From Gavia stellata (taxonomy: Eukaryota; Chordata; Aves; Gaviiformes; Gaviidae), in contig NC_082600.1 of NCBI RefSeq assembly GCF_030936135.1, positions 25,737,943 through 25,801,942 on the forward strand: a stretch of 64,000 nt of DNA, written 5' to 3'. The notes beneath the pieces were generated by a model that saw nothing but the letters and a program-made list of their open reading frames with translations, did not search any database and had not been told where the DNA came from. Position 1 is the first letter of the stretch. The number at the start of each line of letters is the position of its first letter. The position numbers were made by a program, and so were the translations under genes. Below are positions 25,197 to 42,470 of the stretch, piece by piece.

Positions 25197-25734
25197 GCCT
25201 AAAATCTTTAGTTCAGCTTACAGTATTCTCTTATATTTCCTGCCATCATCTATCATGTGTTTCCGTACTGTTTACTATAATAAACCACTGCCTGGTCTTG
25301 CCTCACAGCAAATCATTTCTGTGGTGAGACCAGGGATTAGTTGTGCATGTTCTAACTAGGCCCCTTGCTTAATTTCAGTCACCAACAGCAGCTGGTATCA
25401 CACCTGTATACCAGTTATTGTATATACCATTTATCTTACAACTGGGCTTTACAGCGAGCCCATTCTGCAGATACTAAAGCCTGGGAGAAATCTATTCACT
25501 TGAGCTGCAAGGAAGTTGTTACCAATCACTGGTAATTAAAATATGTCTACGATTGTTTTTTGTCTTTTTAATCAACTGTGAAGCAGAAGTGAAAGACAGA
25601 TAGTGGTACAGTCTGATTTATAGCTTCTGCTTCACTTAGTTCCTGGAAGCAAATGAAGGATTGCAGAAAAGAGCCAATGTGGGGGATGTGTTTGCTGTCA
25701 TCAAATGGCTAAGAGCTGCAATGGCCTTTTCTAT

Positions 25735-28960
<3,226 letters not shown>

Positions 28961-29338
28961 CGGCGCCGGCCCCAGGCCGCCATGGTAATGCGTCCTTCCG
29001 GGCCCCTGTTCCCATGGCAACCGCCACTTCCTGGAGGTGCACCCCATTTTCCCTTCCGCCACCCCTCCGTGCTGTGAGCCTACACAGCCGCCCACGCCCT
29101 GCGGCTCTGTGGAACTAGTTTTTGATTGGCTGCGTTGTGGAGGGGGGAGGCTGAGGGGTGAGCAACGAGGCACCACCCTCTCCCTGGCTCACACGCACCC
29201 CTCGGCTCTTGCCGCCCTCCCCACTCGGGTGTTTCCGCCGGCGCTGGACGCAGCGCTTCGGCCCCGCTCGGCTCTTTCCGCTGCGGCGGGCTGCCGCCTT
29301 CTGCTCCGCGCGCAGCGGCCGCCCGCTCAGCCCTGCCC
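28961..29338. promoter_or_regulatory. CpG-island bidirectional promoter of SAMD15 and TMED8
   Basis: Only 378 bp separate the SAMD15 ATG from the TMED8 ATG. The surrounding 28450-29640 is CpG-dense. ETS-like cores are visible at about 28994-29001 (CTTCCGGG) and 29027-29032 (CTTCCT). No TATA box is seen between the two start codons. A shared divergent promoter is inferred from the spacing. Confidence 0.8.
29008..29021. promoter_or_regulatory. RFX X-box
   Basis: GTTCCCATGGCAAC fits the RFX consensus RYYNYY-N(1-3)-RRNRAC at every position. It lies 48 bp upstream of the SAMD15 start codon and 318 bp upstream of that of TMED8. RFX factors drive ciliary and testis genes, so SAMD15 is the likelier target. 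This is inferred from the motif alone. Confidence 0.65.
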
Positions 29339-32300
29339 ATGTCGGACGTGCTGGCCGCCGCTGCCGGCTCCCGCTTCGAGCCTCCGGCCGCCGGGGCGCC
29401 GGGCGGCTGCGCGCCCCAGGTCCCCTCAGGTAACGGGCTCGGCAGGGGAGGGAGCAGCCGGCCTGGCCGCGGGGGCAGCGGGAGCGGCTCCCCGCCTGCA
29501 CTCTTCCCTCCCAGCGGCGGCGAGCGCTTGCAGCCCGGCCGGGGTCCCTGAGGAGGAGCCGCCCCCGCCCCCGGCGGCGGGGCGGGCTGCCCGCGGGTTG
29601 CCGGCCGGTGCCTGAGGGGCTGCCGGCGGCAGGCCCGGAGGCGCGTATTTTAGCGTTGGCCTTACGGCCAGGGAGAATGCTGTAAGCTTCCTTTCCGTGG
29701 TGCGTTTCCTCGTTTCTCCTGGAGAAGCCTTATTTCCACGGTGGCAGTTTGCTTCGGTGAAAATACGGTACCCCTTGCGAAGAGAAGCATCGGGAATTAG
29801 TCCCTGGCTAACATTTGCGGTACCGGGCGGGTTGGCTGCTGGCGGGGGAAGGGGCAGGCTGTGATGTCCAGGTGTACCCTTCTGTAGCTGGCACCTGTGC
29901 TGAGGGAGGGCCTGCACCACCGCTGTGCCCTGGGGTGCTCGGCTCACCTGCCGCTGGAGCACCTGAAACTACAGCAACAGTTCCTGGTGTTTCTTCCCTG
30001 CAGTGGAAAGAGCGAGGACTGATGGAGGTTTATTAGAGACAGGGTACTTTCCCCGGTGAAAGAGGCTGCGTCTAGCCGGGAGTTGGACTGCCCCTGCCAT
30101 GCGGTCTGTGCTATGGGCCTGGTGCTGTATTCCCATGGGCTGGAGGAGCCTCCCAGCTCCAAACCGACTCCATGAAATGGCCAGCAGCTGTAAGGCTTAT
30201 TATCAGAGAGCTGCAAAAGCTGGAACTTGGCCGTGCCCAGTTCACTGCCTTAATGTGATCTGACAGCGGAGCTGTGGAGCGTGTACCACAGTCGTAAGGG
30301 GACAGAGCTTTCCCAGAGTTCAGGAGACTCAGGGGAGACCAGGATCCATCTTTGTAGACGATCCTTTTAGCAGTGACCTAGGAATTTCCATCTCATCAGT
30401 GCCCTGTGGGAACCACTGCATGATTGCTTTTTCCAGGGCTTTGTCAGCCCAGTTTTACATGATGAAATTTGGCCTTGTTCTGTCCTTCTAAAGATAGGAT
30501 GGGTGGTTCCTGAACGAAACCTGCTTCTGAGAGTGGTTCTGCACCAAAAACATGCATGGGTTTTTGTTCTCCCTTTCCTAGGGTTGAGACAATTAAAAAT
30601 CTGTGTTCTGTAAGGTGCTAGATACAGCTCATAACATGAAAAACTGCTTGGCGTAGCTCTTCATTCCACAGCCATGTGACCTTGTTAACATTTGGGTGCT
30701 GGCTGTAGTTTTTCCTCCTGTCTGTGTATTCTAAAGACCGAAATTTATTTCACCTTCTCTCCATATATTCTGTTTGTTGTTAGAAAATGAAGACTCAGCC
30801 CAAAAGACAGAGCCTGCAGATCAGCTGGTTAATTCTTTGGAGTCCAGTACTTCGCAGAGCGGGTAGGAGAATCTTTTTGTGTATTGCATGACAGTCTGTT
30901 TCACCCCTGTGACCCCCTCCGTATGGCAGTTTCTGTGCAGGTGACGAGAAGGGACTGGAGACTGAATTGTCTGCTTTGGGACAGTATATACTGGAATCAG
31001 TACAGGAAGCACTGTTCTTGCAGGCTTAAGATTGTTTTAAAACTTTTAAAATTATGAAGTGTAGTTCATGGCTCAGCTGTTCAAATCACAGAATCATTCA
31101 GCTTGGAAGGAACCCTGCAAGGTTTTGTAGTCCATTGTAAGAGCTAATAACCTTTCAGCAGGACATTTTCTCTATCCTGTCTGAAGGATACTTTAATAAT
31201 TAAGCATTCCCACTGTCTATAATTCTGGTGGAAGCTGAGCAAGAAAACACCTTTTACTGTTTTCTTGACAATGTTTTGGTTTTTTCTTCACCCTTTGTTT
31301 TCTGTGTCACTCCTTCATTAATGCTGCTTATAGACCCTGTTATCAGATGTTTGGCTTGTTATTATCTGTTGGGCATGTGGTGCTTGTGGCCGAGTCATTG
31401 CATTGGTTACAAGTGCTAATACCTTATGCAGTGGAGTTTTGTTTGCCATCGTATGTTTGTTGCACAGGATAAAGTTTCAGAAATGTGTGAGCTAATTACC
31501 TCAGACAGTAGATAAACCACAACCTCATTGAAAAAGAGGGGAAAAAAAAATCCACCAAAAAACTGTAACAAACTCCCCTACTTAACTAAAACAGCGGTTT
31601 GATGCCATCTTGGCTTGATGGTAATGACATCTTTATTAGCCTTCTTTGGCTCCAAACATGTGTTCTTCCAGCTCTTTATTATGTCCTCTAATTTTCTTCA
31701 AAGAGATTAGTATAGACTGTGAGCAAAATGGCCGGAGTAGGTGCTGGATACTTGTGGATGTTACCTGATAAATTTGTCTAAGATCTCCTTTAAAAGGGAC
31801 GGGTGTGGCCCAAAAGGGTTGTGTGAGGAGGAATCAGCTGAACGCTGTCTTTGTAAATCTGCTTATAAAGCTTGTGTAGCTCTTCCTAATCTTTCAGTGA
31901 GACTGTTGAGCTCAGTGGTGTCTGGAGGAAAAAACTCCCAAGCTGTTAGCTCCTATGTTGATGGAGAGCCTTTTGAGTAGATGTGTGCACCTATGCTAGC
32001 AAGTGACCAAATAGCCCTTATATCATGCAACTGCTAAGCTAAAAAGCAGATGGGTTGGAAAATGATGGCATAGAAGTCCAAATTTGTCTTGGGCTGCCAC
32101 AGAAATTGTTACGGATCACTGTGAGAGTTCTTCCTTTAAAAAATGGTCCCCTCCAAGTGTCCCTTCTTTTCTTATATTGTCCATCTGCTGCCATTTTGGG
32201 TATCCTGGTATTCAGCTCATTTGAGTTGTTCTTACAGACCTTCTGGTCTATCGTGCCATTTCTAGGAAATGAAATCACACTGTTGAAAGAATTTAAGTAA

Positions 32301-35300
32301 GAAATGGCTTTATTTCTGGATAAAATCTGCACCCCTATAGGATTAAAGATTTGGAAACAAAAGCCACATTTCCCTTGTTCTAGTCTTCTCTATGGATGCA
32401 GCAAGGAATGTGTCTGAGTTGAGCTGTGTATGTTTTTTTTTTTTAGATTATTATTTTAAACTATTCTACACTGTACTGATAGTCTGCTCCCTTGCTAATG
32501 AGAATATGCCTCATTTCTGAAAGGAGACATTTGAAGAAATGTACATATTTTCCATTATTGCTGTGTTCTCATGTTTCTGATCCTTTAGACCAAGGCAGTT
32601 GACATTGGTTTTATAGTGCTGTGAGAAGGCTTTGCTCTTCTATTCTTATTGAAGACTAGGTTGCTTCTTGTGGAAGTTTCACATAGTATCTGAGAGTATG
32701 ACAGGGGACACTCTTCTGGCATCCATCTGAGTTCATTTGGGATCATAGTTCTTTCCAGCTATAGACAATACGCAGCATTTTTTTAATATCATTTAGAAGA
32801 AAACCCTCAACAGAGAATGAATGCCGAAGATGTTTTCTTTTTTGCCCATTCTTCTCCTGCTACGTACCTTTCTTTTTGTTCTAACTTGTCCATCTCCTCT
32901 TGTCACAGTGCAGTACTTGGACTTCTTTGCTATTATTGTGCTGTCATTGTATGTCTTACAGCTTGCTTGTCTGTGCAGCATATTTGAATATGGCAGAGGC
33001 ACACCTGGGCGCTCCCTGTATCTCTTGGGATTGCTAATAGGAAAGGCATAATGGGCCACTTAAATAGAGGACACTTTCAGGATGGCTGTCAAAACTGATT
33101 TGAATCCTTTCACTGATCCAGTTGTCCTCTGATGGAATATGCAGATGTCATGTAGTAGCTGGCATAAAAGAAGTTGTGCTTTCTTGAGCAGAAAAGTTGC
33201 TACTGATTTCTGCACTTAGTACAGTGTTGGTGAGCTAGCATGCTGTGGGGCGAGTGCAGTGAATTACTGCTGTCTAAAGGACGGTAAATACGGAGTATCT
33301 TACTGAAGTTGCTCCCTCTGGCTCTCATGGAAGATAGTCACATGGAAATGAGGGCAGGACTGGGGGGCAAAGGGGTCTTTGTGCAGTTGGCAGGTGCTGA
33401 CTACGGAAGTTTGTTCCCTTCAGTCCATTTGAATTCGAGTTCCAGAGCAGAGCGATTCCTCTGCTGGCTGTGCTCTGGGTGCAAGCACTGAATTGTGCTC
33501 TCTTCCTCCAAAAGATTGCAGATTGGCTTGCTGTTGAGTGCGGGTGTGACAGAGGATTCGAAGGAAGAAGCTGGCACTTTGGAGGACCAGAAAGTGGCTG
33601 AACTAGAAGAGAAGCTGCCTGACCAAACCCAGGCCCTCAGAGAGGTAGGTGGGTGTTTCTTATGTCTGAAAGCAAGGACAGAGGTGCAGCAATAGTTCTT
33701 CCACTGTACTCCTGTGCTTATGGCTATGGGACTGAGGCTTTAAGGGTTGCATTAAAACAAAAGTAGTATTAGCATGGATTCAGTTATCTTTTTTCCTGTA
33801 CGTTAGTGGGAGGTAAATGTTACCCGTCTGACTTGCAGAATCCCTCTTGTGTCTTTGGCTAGCTGTCACTTCCTTGCAGTTTTTGGCTCGCTAAGGCTTC
33901 AAGGTTATTCTCAATTTCTGCCTCCTGTCTGGGGCTTCTGGGAGTTCCCTTCTTGCAGATTTATGGAAGAGGGACTGCTGTCTTCTGTTTCTTTTGGTGA
34001 GCAGCCAATTTGTTTGCATTACAGATACAGTTGGGAAAACCTGTGCAAGTGGCACCCAGCTCAGGACCTGTGAGTTTGCATATATGAGGAGAGAGGGCTG
34101 GCCCTAGTGAACCAGATAGACTTTTAACTGGGACACAGCAAATGACAGTGTGATTGTGGCTGTAGTCTAGATGCACACAGAGCTGAAAGGCTCTCCCTAA
34201 AGAGATTGTGTCTTGGGAATTCTTTCCAAGAGTAGTCAGCTAAATCTGTAAGGCTGTTGCTTTTGTTGAGAGGTGACAATTAACTCTGAAGCAGATGCAA
34301 AGATGTGCCTGCGCAGGGACCCTCGGGGAGGCCAAGGGGAGTGTAATTTGTGAGACTAATGCAGCATTTGACTTCAAAGATCATGACTTTGGTGCTGTGG
34401 AGGAAATAATGCAGAGAGGTATCTTGGAGCCAGCCAGTTCTTTTTAACTAACAGAAGCTTCTGCAGGGTCTGATTTGGCTTCAGAAAGATGCCTGAATTA
34501 CTAATGAGTTGTTTTAAATCCAGCAGGGGACTTTCTTACCACGATGGTCTTTGTGACGATGTTTCTTATGTGTTTTGTGCAGGAAGCTGTTGTTCAGATA
34601 ACCAGCTACCATGTACCTCAAGGAGCAGGGGATATAGTCATGATTCAGTCAGATCACACTGGTGCCGTGGATATCCTTTCAGCTGAGCTGGAGACTGCAG
34701 ACCTCCTTGGGGAGCAGAGGAAAGGTGAGTCCTGAAAGGAAAACACTTGTTGGGGCCACTTTTTAAGTGCCTGCCCTGGCTAAAGAAGAGCACAGGCTGT
34801 CCTGGGGACACTGCTAATTCCTGCTGGAAATTTGGGCTCCTGGCTAGCAAGTGGGAAAACTTCATATCCAAGGCTTCTGGGAGCAGGCTCCAGAATGCAA
34901 AAGCCTTATCAGAAATAGCTTCACTGTTTTCAGACAACAGTTTGTCAGTAGTGAAAAGTCAGGTGAGTCCATGATCTTTTCCCTTGTCTCAGCTCAGCCT
35001 CCCCCTCTGGCTCCACCCACCATGTGGACTACTGAGAAGACAAAGGAATTCAAAGCCAAGATGGGAAAGGAGAAGAATGGCCGGATGGTGGTGAAGCGAG
35101 GCGAGGTGGTGACAGTCCGTGTGCCAACCCATCCTGATGGGAAATGCATTTGCTGGGAGTTTGCTACAGATGACTATGACATTGGATTTGGAGTCTATTT
35201 TGACTGGACCACGGTTACTAGTACTGCCATTACTGTTCAGGTCAGCGAATCCAGTGATGAGGAGGATGAAGAGGAGGAGGAGGAAATTGAAGGTTAGTGC

Positions 35301-36514
35301 AGAGCTTATAAGGGTTAATTTGTGGTCCTTCTTGCCTTGCTGCTGAGAGTGTCTGTTAGATGCTGCAATTTCCATCTACTTTGTTTACTCAGCCCACTTG
35401 TTATCTCTGCAGCCTTTTGGGTTCATGGTTAGGCTGTGATGAGAAAGCATTTAGCCCTTCCTGCTTCAGCATATGTCAATGGCTGTCCTTCTCCAAGAGC
35501 GTTCTTAAAATTGAACACATTGAAAAATAAAATCAGAATTTACTTGTTCAACTTCCAGCTGATAAAAAGATTAGGGTCTGAAATTTTAACTTGACTGTTT
35601 TTCTTAGCCTCTCAGACTGAGAAATTTCTGGTGGTGAGTAGGAGCAAAAAGGTTTTGTTTCTGGGTTTTTGTTTGGTTGTTTTTTCCCCCAGTACATCAG
35701 TAGCTCCTGCTGACTGCGTTTGAGAAGACTGCTACCTGTGTCATTGTACTTGTGAAACACACAGAGATGTTGCCTGTTCTGTGGCTTCAGTGTATGTGTG
35801 ACCAGTGTAGCTGGGGGGTTGGTGTCTGAAATTAACTTTACAGGCTCTCCAAAGAGGGGCAGGTTCCTGTATGAGGAATCCTCTTGGAGAAGTGAATTGA
35901 GGACATAAACACAGTGAGGTTATAGCTAAGAGCTTTCCTGCCTTTCTTTGCTTCATGTCTGTATCACAGGACCACTATTGTGTGTATGAAAGCAGTGAGG
36001 CATCTAAAAGGTAAGTCCAGGGAGAGGAGACCAGGCTGGCAGGCAACTGTATACTGTCCCATCAGTATTCCCAAGAGAACTGGTTCTCGGCATGTCCTTT
36101 GTCATTATAAGAAAAGCTGGACTTTCTGGGTATTATTTGCAGGAAGGTCAGAGCAGGCGCTATGGGTAATGCTATCATAGTTAGCCTTCCATATATCTGC
36201 ATGTCTCTGCTGCATTCTGGACTTGTTGATCTTTTTCTGGACTGACTAGTGGCTTAACTGACTGGCCTGCTTACTTGTCTCCTCTCTCCCATTAAGGACT
36301 CACCCCTGTTGGTGACGTGGAAAGGGGCTCCAAAAGCTATCTGCGGAACCGCTACGGAGAGATCATGCCTGTATATCGGAGGAACAGCCATCGGGAGGTG
36401 CAGGCAGGCAGCCACGAGTACCCAGGCGAGGGCATCTACCTGCTGAAATTTGATAACTCGTACTCTCTCCTCCGCAATAAGACTCTGTTCTTTCATGTCT
36501 ATTACACTAGCTGA
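29339..36514 (+). CDS. TMED8: TMED8, GOLD-domain protein, six coding exons, complete
   Basis: TMED8 has a GOLD domain like p24/TMED cargo receptors but no signal peptide or membrane span. Exons: 29339-29429, 30784-30862, 33515-33644, 34583-34724, 34993-35292 and 36297-36514. They sum to 960 nt with consistent phases, giving 319 residues against about 325 in human. The N-terminus ([14 protein letters not shown]...) is low-complexity and diverged. The last two exons hold the GOLD domain from about residue 160: [55 protein letters not shown] and an acidic run ([10 protein letters not shown]). Then come [27 protein letters not shown] and the terminal [12 protein letters not shown], almost as in human. 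Its exact cargo or partner is not established. No lesion is seen. Confidence 0.96.
31086..31260 (-). mobile_element. Degraded CR1 LINE 3' fragment in TMED8 intron 2
   Basis: TCACAGAATCATTCAGCTTG, then GAAGGAACCCTGCAAGG and a TAGTCCA, is the reverse complement of a CR1 3' end. The following sequence drifts quickly from the consensus. It is older than the copy at 15660, and its right end is uncertain. Confidence 0.65.
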
Positions 36515-39500
36515 AGAAATGGGAAGGGGCAGGGACGGCAGGTAATGGTGAGTGTAGCAGGCTGCCACCCAGCCCTGGTACCACCTCATGGGCACTGCTA
36601 TGTGACAGAACCAAGGCACAATTCTGCTGGCTCCTCTTCAGACACTAACTGGTTTCTCCCCACACCCTCCTTCCCCGCTGTCCCAGTGGAGAAAAGGTAG
36701 TTGTGACTGCCTGGTCGTCCACAGGCAGCTGCTCTTCCTGTAAAACTTTGGCAGGTCTGGTCTGTGCAGGCATCAGGCTGTGCCTTCACAGCCCGTAAAT
36801 GCCCAGAGGCCAGGTTCAGGTGGTCATGGTTTCGATCTGTTGCGCTGGTACAAAATTAAGTGAAAATATTCTTGATCTGTTACTATTTTGTGAGTAACTT
36901 TTCTGACTCTTCTGCTGCATCTGCATCGCTAGAGGGCAGCTGTCAGCTGCAATGAACCAAAAGCACAGCTGGCTTGTTACCTGGCCACTGATAATCTCTT
37001 CACCTACTGCCACTATATGTCACCAGCAGCCAGTGCTTCCTTCACTCGTGTGGGTGGGGGTGCAGCTGGCTAGTGGCTGCCCATGCTGCAGTGGCTAGGC
37101 CATGCTACAACAGGCGGGCCCCAAATGGCAGTCACAGCATGTGTTTGAACAGGGGTTAGGGGAGGGTGCACACCTAGAAGTCCGTAAGAAGGTTTTCCTG
37201 CAGATTAAGCATTGGATGTTATACCTGTTGATTGTACGGATCTGTAGATGATTAAAACTTCAGTGACCACCAAAAGTTTTTTCTGTAATCCAGATGTGAA
37301 GCAGAAGAAATTACTGCCGTGCTGAATCAATACAAAAAGGTTGGAGTACAACCAATAAATATACAGGAAATGTTTCTTAGTAGCAGCATGTTGGTTCACT
37401 GGTATTGCTGCCAGCTTGATAATACCATATGTAGCAAGGAAAAGGCTCCCCAGAGAAGTGTAGCTTGTCAGCTGCTACTGCTGTTGCAAAGGTATTGTTA
37501 GAAAAGAACATCTCTGCTCAGAGACTCGAAAGGTGTGGGATTTAACCAATCCTTTCTGTGAACCGGAATCAGCAAGGCCATTGCTAGCCCTGACCACGTG
37601 GTAAAGGATGGAGTTCCTTGGTGTGTTTTGGTGTCTAGCAATGGCATTAGTGACGTTCTGCTCAAGTGCTGGCAGAGTTGAACAAGGATTAAGTTAATCC
37701 TTCAGAGATGAATTTTAACTCATGTTTATCTGTAACTGTTGTTTATTTTAATACTTTTAACTTGAAATCATGCTCTTTTCTAAGAATACTGCTGTATTTT
37801 GATACCTCTTTGCAGAGGCACAAAATGGCTGTTTGCATGGTGATTACAGTAGAGTTCTGAGTTTTATTTTTAAATCCTCCAGGTAAAGCACCTCTACTTG
37901 GTCCATTCCTTCTATTGAGAGGGAATGATGGACAAAATGATTTTGGGGTAGATAAAGCCAAAGATTTCACTCTTGTAGGAGGGCCATATATTTCTTAAGG
38001 CTATATTGTAATGCTGTGCAATTTGCTCCATATTCAAGCTCTTCTTCTTTTAACTATCTCTGCTTACTTATTCACTGCCCCAGAGCACGTAGTAGGTCAA
38101 AACAGTAAGAGAGAGAGAGCAGTCAGTCTACAGTAGAGCAGTTCAAGCTGGGAGCAGTGGGAGTGGAAATGCAAAGAACACTGGTTGGAGCACAGTGGCT
38201 TTCTGGGTGAGCAGGCAGTGGGCAGAGTTGGTCAGGGTAAGGAGCAGAGCTGTTGCTGCTTTGGGCCCTGAGATGGGGAGGAAACAGCTGCCTTTCTCAA
38301 AAGAGAGAGAGCATGCACCTGGGCAGGAAGGGAAGTGCAAAGCTGCCTTATTCAAGCAGGGGCAACCGGAGGACAACCTTGCAGGGAGACAGTATGGCTT
38401 GGTATCTGTCAGAGTAAGATGCTCTTTCATTTAGCAGCTTGAGGAGGACTATTCCTTTATCCTCTCTTGGGGGAGATGAAGGACCATCCTGTGGCCTTTG
38501 TACAGCACTTGAATCAGGCCTGAGCAACTTGGGTAAGGTGCTCTCCTTTTTTTCATCCTTTGTCCATCAAGTTCCTAGACACTAAACAGAACAAGATAAA
38601 AAAGACCCTTAATTCTCACCACAATATCAGCACTGCCCTACTTGATGACTGACTTTGGTCCTTTGCTGTGAGATCTGCAGAACCCTGCGTGCACTTGCTG
38701 GTTAATGTATGATGCACTGTCTGGCACCCACTCCACTTTTTAATTAGGATTTATTTATGATGAAGGGAACTCTGACCTGTGCATACATTAGATATTCCAG
38801 AATTATTGATCCTCAGTTGCACGGCTTATTGCAGGCTAGTAGGTTGTCTCCACTAAAAAACTGCTTCTCTTGTAGTGTGGCCTCCCTGTTGCTAACTCAC
38901 AGCTACTTCCCCTTCCTGTCTGTCTGTTGCTCATACTAAGGTTCGAAATACATTTTTGTCATGTTATGAGAAGTTAATAAGGCCTGCCTTGCAACCGATG
39001 TTGATCACCCACTGACACATGAATAGTATGTGCCAATTCTCAAGCCATTAGTTAGTGGTTTTAGTTAAGATAAGTTGCACTGTAGATGGTAATCCTGTTG
39101 CTCAGTTCTAGCTTTCTGAAGCGTGGATCAACCTTTAAGGCTCAGGTCACTTGTCTGGAACTGTACCTGTCTCCGGTTATCATTGATTTAGGCCCAACAG
39201 CAGCATTGAATATGGTATGTTGCCCCAATCAGCTTGTGCCTGGTCTGCAAATGCATTTTGCCCATAGATAGGCCTGCTGCAGTGGAACTGAAGGCATTCA
39301 GTGTGTGTAATTTCACTGCTTAAGTTTCCTAGAAGTATCTGGTATCTCTTATGAACACAACATAGTTTTTGGCACAGAATGTTTCATCTGTGGGAAACAA
39401 AAGCTTCACAGTTGTACAGGATAATTCCTCTTTTTGTTTATTTTTTTAATTTCCACATTACATGAGCATGTTGTTTCTCAGGTATTCAGATAGCATTCAT

Positions 39501-42470
39501 TATCCCAGTGGCAACTTCTTTTTGGAAGGATATATAGTCTTTATTCATTTTCTGATAAATCCAATAGCTTGGCTGTGTGGCTAGTGATTAACAGCAGCCA
39601 TTCCCATTCAAAATTGAACCCGTAGTTGGTTCAAAGAAGTAATCTTATTTCTCATGTGTCCTTTTTTTCAGTTTGGTGTATCTCCTGGATTTGTGTTCAA
39701 TCCTGCTATCTTGCTGAGGCAGTGATGGAAACCCTTATTATTTTCATTGGAGGCCTTTGGAACTAGACCTTGGGTCTAGAAAGAAAAATTAATTAAAAAG
39801 GCAGTTGCACTTCAGAGAGGGAATTTAATCTTCGAGAAAGGAAAATTCTTTCTTTGTTTCTGTGGAAGGAAGATTTCAGATAGGTTTTTAAAATGTGTTT
39901 CTTCTCCCTGTAAATTATGTCTAGAAATTAAAAAAACTAAATCAAGGGAGAAGCTTCTTTTGCATTTTGGGTTTGCTTTTGTGAAAGCACAAAGTTGTTT
40001 TTCCATTTTGTTTTGAATATAATTTAGATCTAGAAAGAAGATTCACATGTTCAGCCAGAGATATAAGACAGTCATGTAGTGCAGGACTTGTATAAAAATT
40101 AGCTTGTATAATTGTTTATTTATAATAATTGTAACAGTCTGTTGGGTATTTTGTGTATCTTTATGTCAAAGGAGGTCATAAGTGCTCCATTGTTTTCTTT
40201 TTTTAGGTGTAATGTAGCAGCAGGAGTTTAAAATGCATGTGTTTTACTGAGGACAGAGAGTTAAAATTGCTTAAATCAGGGACCACTTATACTGATTTAA
40301 TTTACTCACAAACCCTTTGGAGGCCTGTAATACAGATTCTTGTGAAAGGTTATTGGTGTCAGACATAGGCTAGTTGCAAATTAATGCTTGGGACCCATTT
40401 AATAGTTATGTAGATTATTATTGGCAATGAGCCATTTACATGAACAGGTAAGATGAAAATGCATAAGAGAAAGCTTAGTTGTCTTACTTCAGATGCTAAG
40501 AAGAAAGTCAAGTCACTATGCAACTGAGTCTAAAAGACAGCCACACGCTTTTCTTTTTGGCTCTACTTTGTGCACTTCTCTCCTTGTAACTGTGTTTGCG
40601 TGTAACCTTCATCCATGGCCTGCAGTGGGTCAGTTGTTACGGTGCTGGACCTCATGAGGTAGGTTAGAGGTGAACCTCATCACATGCCTAGTTGCTGAAA
40701 GACTTACTCATTCTTGTGGGGAATTAGGGTAGAGAATGAATCCCTAAATGAGTTCACTTTTATCCCCACTGCTTATACCCTTCCTTCTTGTCTCAGTACC
40801 CCTACTAAAGCTACTCTACAGAGGATTTATCACAAGGTGCCTTAGGAAGAAGGAGCATGTCTGAAATAAGAGCCATAGATGTCACTAATCCAAGGGATTT
40901 CTGCTCCTTGTTTCTCTGCGCATTTGGGTAGAGGGGAGGCACTTCCTAAGGTCAGGTAAGGAGAGCCCCTGTAAGCTGTTCCTGGAGATTTAAGCTGTTT
41001 ATTACACTGCCTTGTTGCTGTAAGATGAGTAGTAGAATGTGTTTGAGTTTCCTGGCACCGTAAGAGCTTTGCCTTTTAAAATCATATGTTGCTGTCAGAT
41101 ACTGAGAAACACCGGAAGACTACTCTTTTTAATATGCTGATGCTAAACCTGAGGACCAGAGGAACACTAGATAGACTTAAAAGAGTGTTCCTTGTGGCCA
41201 CTCATCATTTTCTCTAAAAAGTGTCAGAATCCAGCATTGTGAGTGGTGTGTGCTTATGTGTATTGAGGCTGGATAAGAGACCAAAGCAAAAAAGTGGGTT
41301 TTGATCTACAAGTGTGAAAGAAAAGACTGTTTCTCCTTTTCTCATATGTGGGAAAATATTGGATGTGACAATGTCCTGTAGATGTAGCAGAACATCTCAA
41401 TTGGTAGAACGAAAAACTGGGAACTGATCATGTTAAATACATTGGCTAATTAGACTGTGAAAGGAGCCAGGAGTTTAGTAGGAGTCAAAATGCTAAGTCA
41501 TCTATCTAAATAAGTTGATGTGCAGCACATACCAACTAAATAAAGTTTTAGAAGGTACATAAGATTTATTTGAACTCTGCAGTTTTGCTAGGAGGAGAAT
41601 TTTCTGTGAGGTTATTCCACGTTTGCCTGCAAAGAGTCTCTGGCAACTTACTCGGAAATGCTGGTGCTGTTGCAGCTGAAGACACATCAGGCCAGGTGGA
41701 CAGCGGGTCTGGCTCCCCTTGGCTTTTCTGCATTCCATTCTGGATTTTACATGTTGCTTTCTCAGAAGCTTCATCACAAGAAATGTACCCTTTATCAGGC
41801 AGGGAGAGAGAGGAAGAATTTTGTGATCATCAGTGAGGGTCATCTGGTTTAAGCCCATCTGGACTGGTGAGTCAAGTCCCTCAGGCAAGAAGCTGGATGC
41901 CAACCATTGAGCTCAGAGCTAAAGAGGCTTTGCCAAGTAATGACCTTGAAGTTCAGGAGCAGCATTTGGAAATTATAAATAGCTGGAGATGGGTCTCCCT
42001 GCAACCTCCAGGATGCCCTGGTGACTATCTGCTTTCCTCAGAGGGAAGCAGTCTGCTCTCAACTCACTGCTCCAAGCTACTAGCATAGTCTTTCAATGGG
42101 GTGCACCTTGTAGCTGGTCATAGCTTTTTTCAGACCTATATTCTTGTGAAGTGTGATGGTTGTCTGTCAGTCCTTATCTGTGATGTGAATATTTTTGATG
42201 TCCTGTGATTTCAAAATTTAGTTCTCGGTGCCAAACCGTTTGCTTTTCATGTCCTCCCAAGATAGGAGTTTTAAATGGAGGAGAGGTTATTTTAACAAAA
42301 CGTGGCACTGAACCTCTTGCTGAAGGGCACATATGAAGACTATATTTATAGCGTGCTTGCATTCCTTCTACGCTTGGTTTGTATTGTTTATATTTGATGT
42401 GTTGTGGCTGATTTGTAATACTCTATTGGAACTTATTCCCTTTAAATAAACTTTTCACTATGCAACCAAG
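36515..42470 (+). other. TMED8: Candidate long TMED8 3' UTR, poly(A) signal 42445-42450
   Basis: There are nearly 6 kb after the TMED8 stop without a recognisable gene on either strand. It is AT-rich, with AU-rich tracts such as 40116-40132. AATAAA-type hexamers occur at about 37355 and 41539-41544, and a strong one at 42445-42450. The window gives no promoter for another gene until about 43.9 kb, so a long TMED8 3' UTR with alternative poly(A) sites is the simplest reading. Part of it may instead be plain intergenic DNA. Confidence 0.5.

Noticed and set aside
34851-35297. 148-codon frame starting upstream of TMED8 exon 5
   Set aside because: Only the part from 34993 is homologous to TMED8. 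The upstream part is intron ending in a good acceptor.
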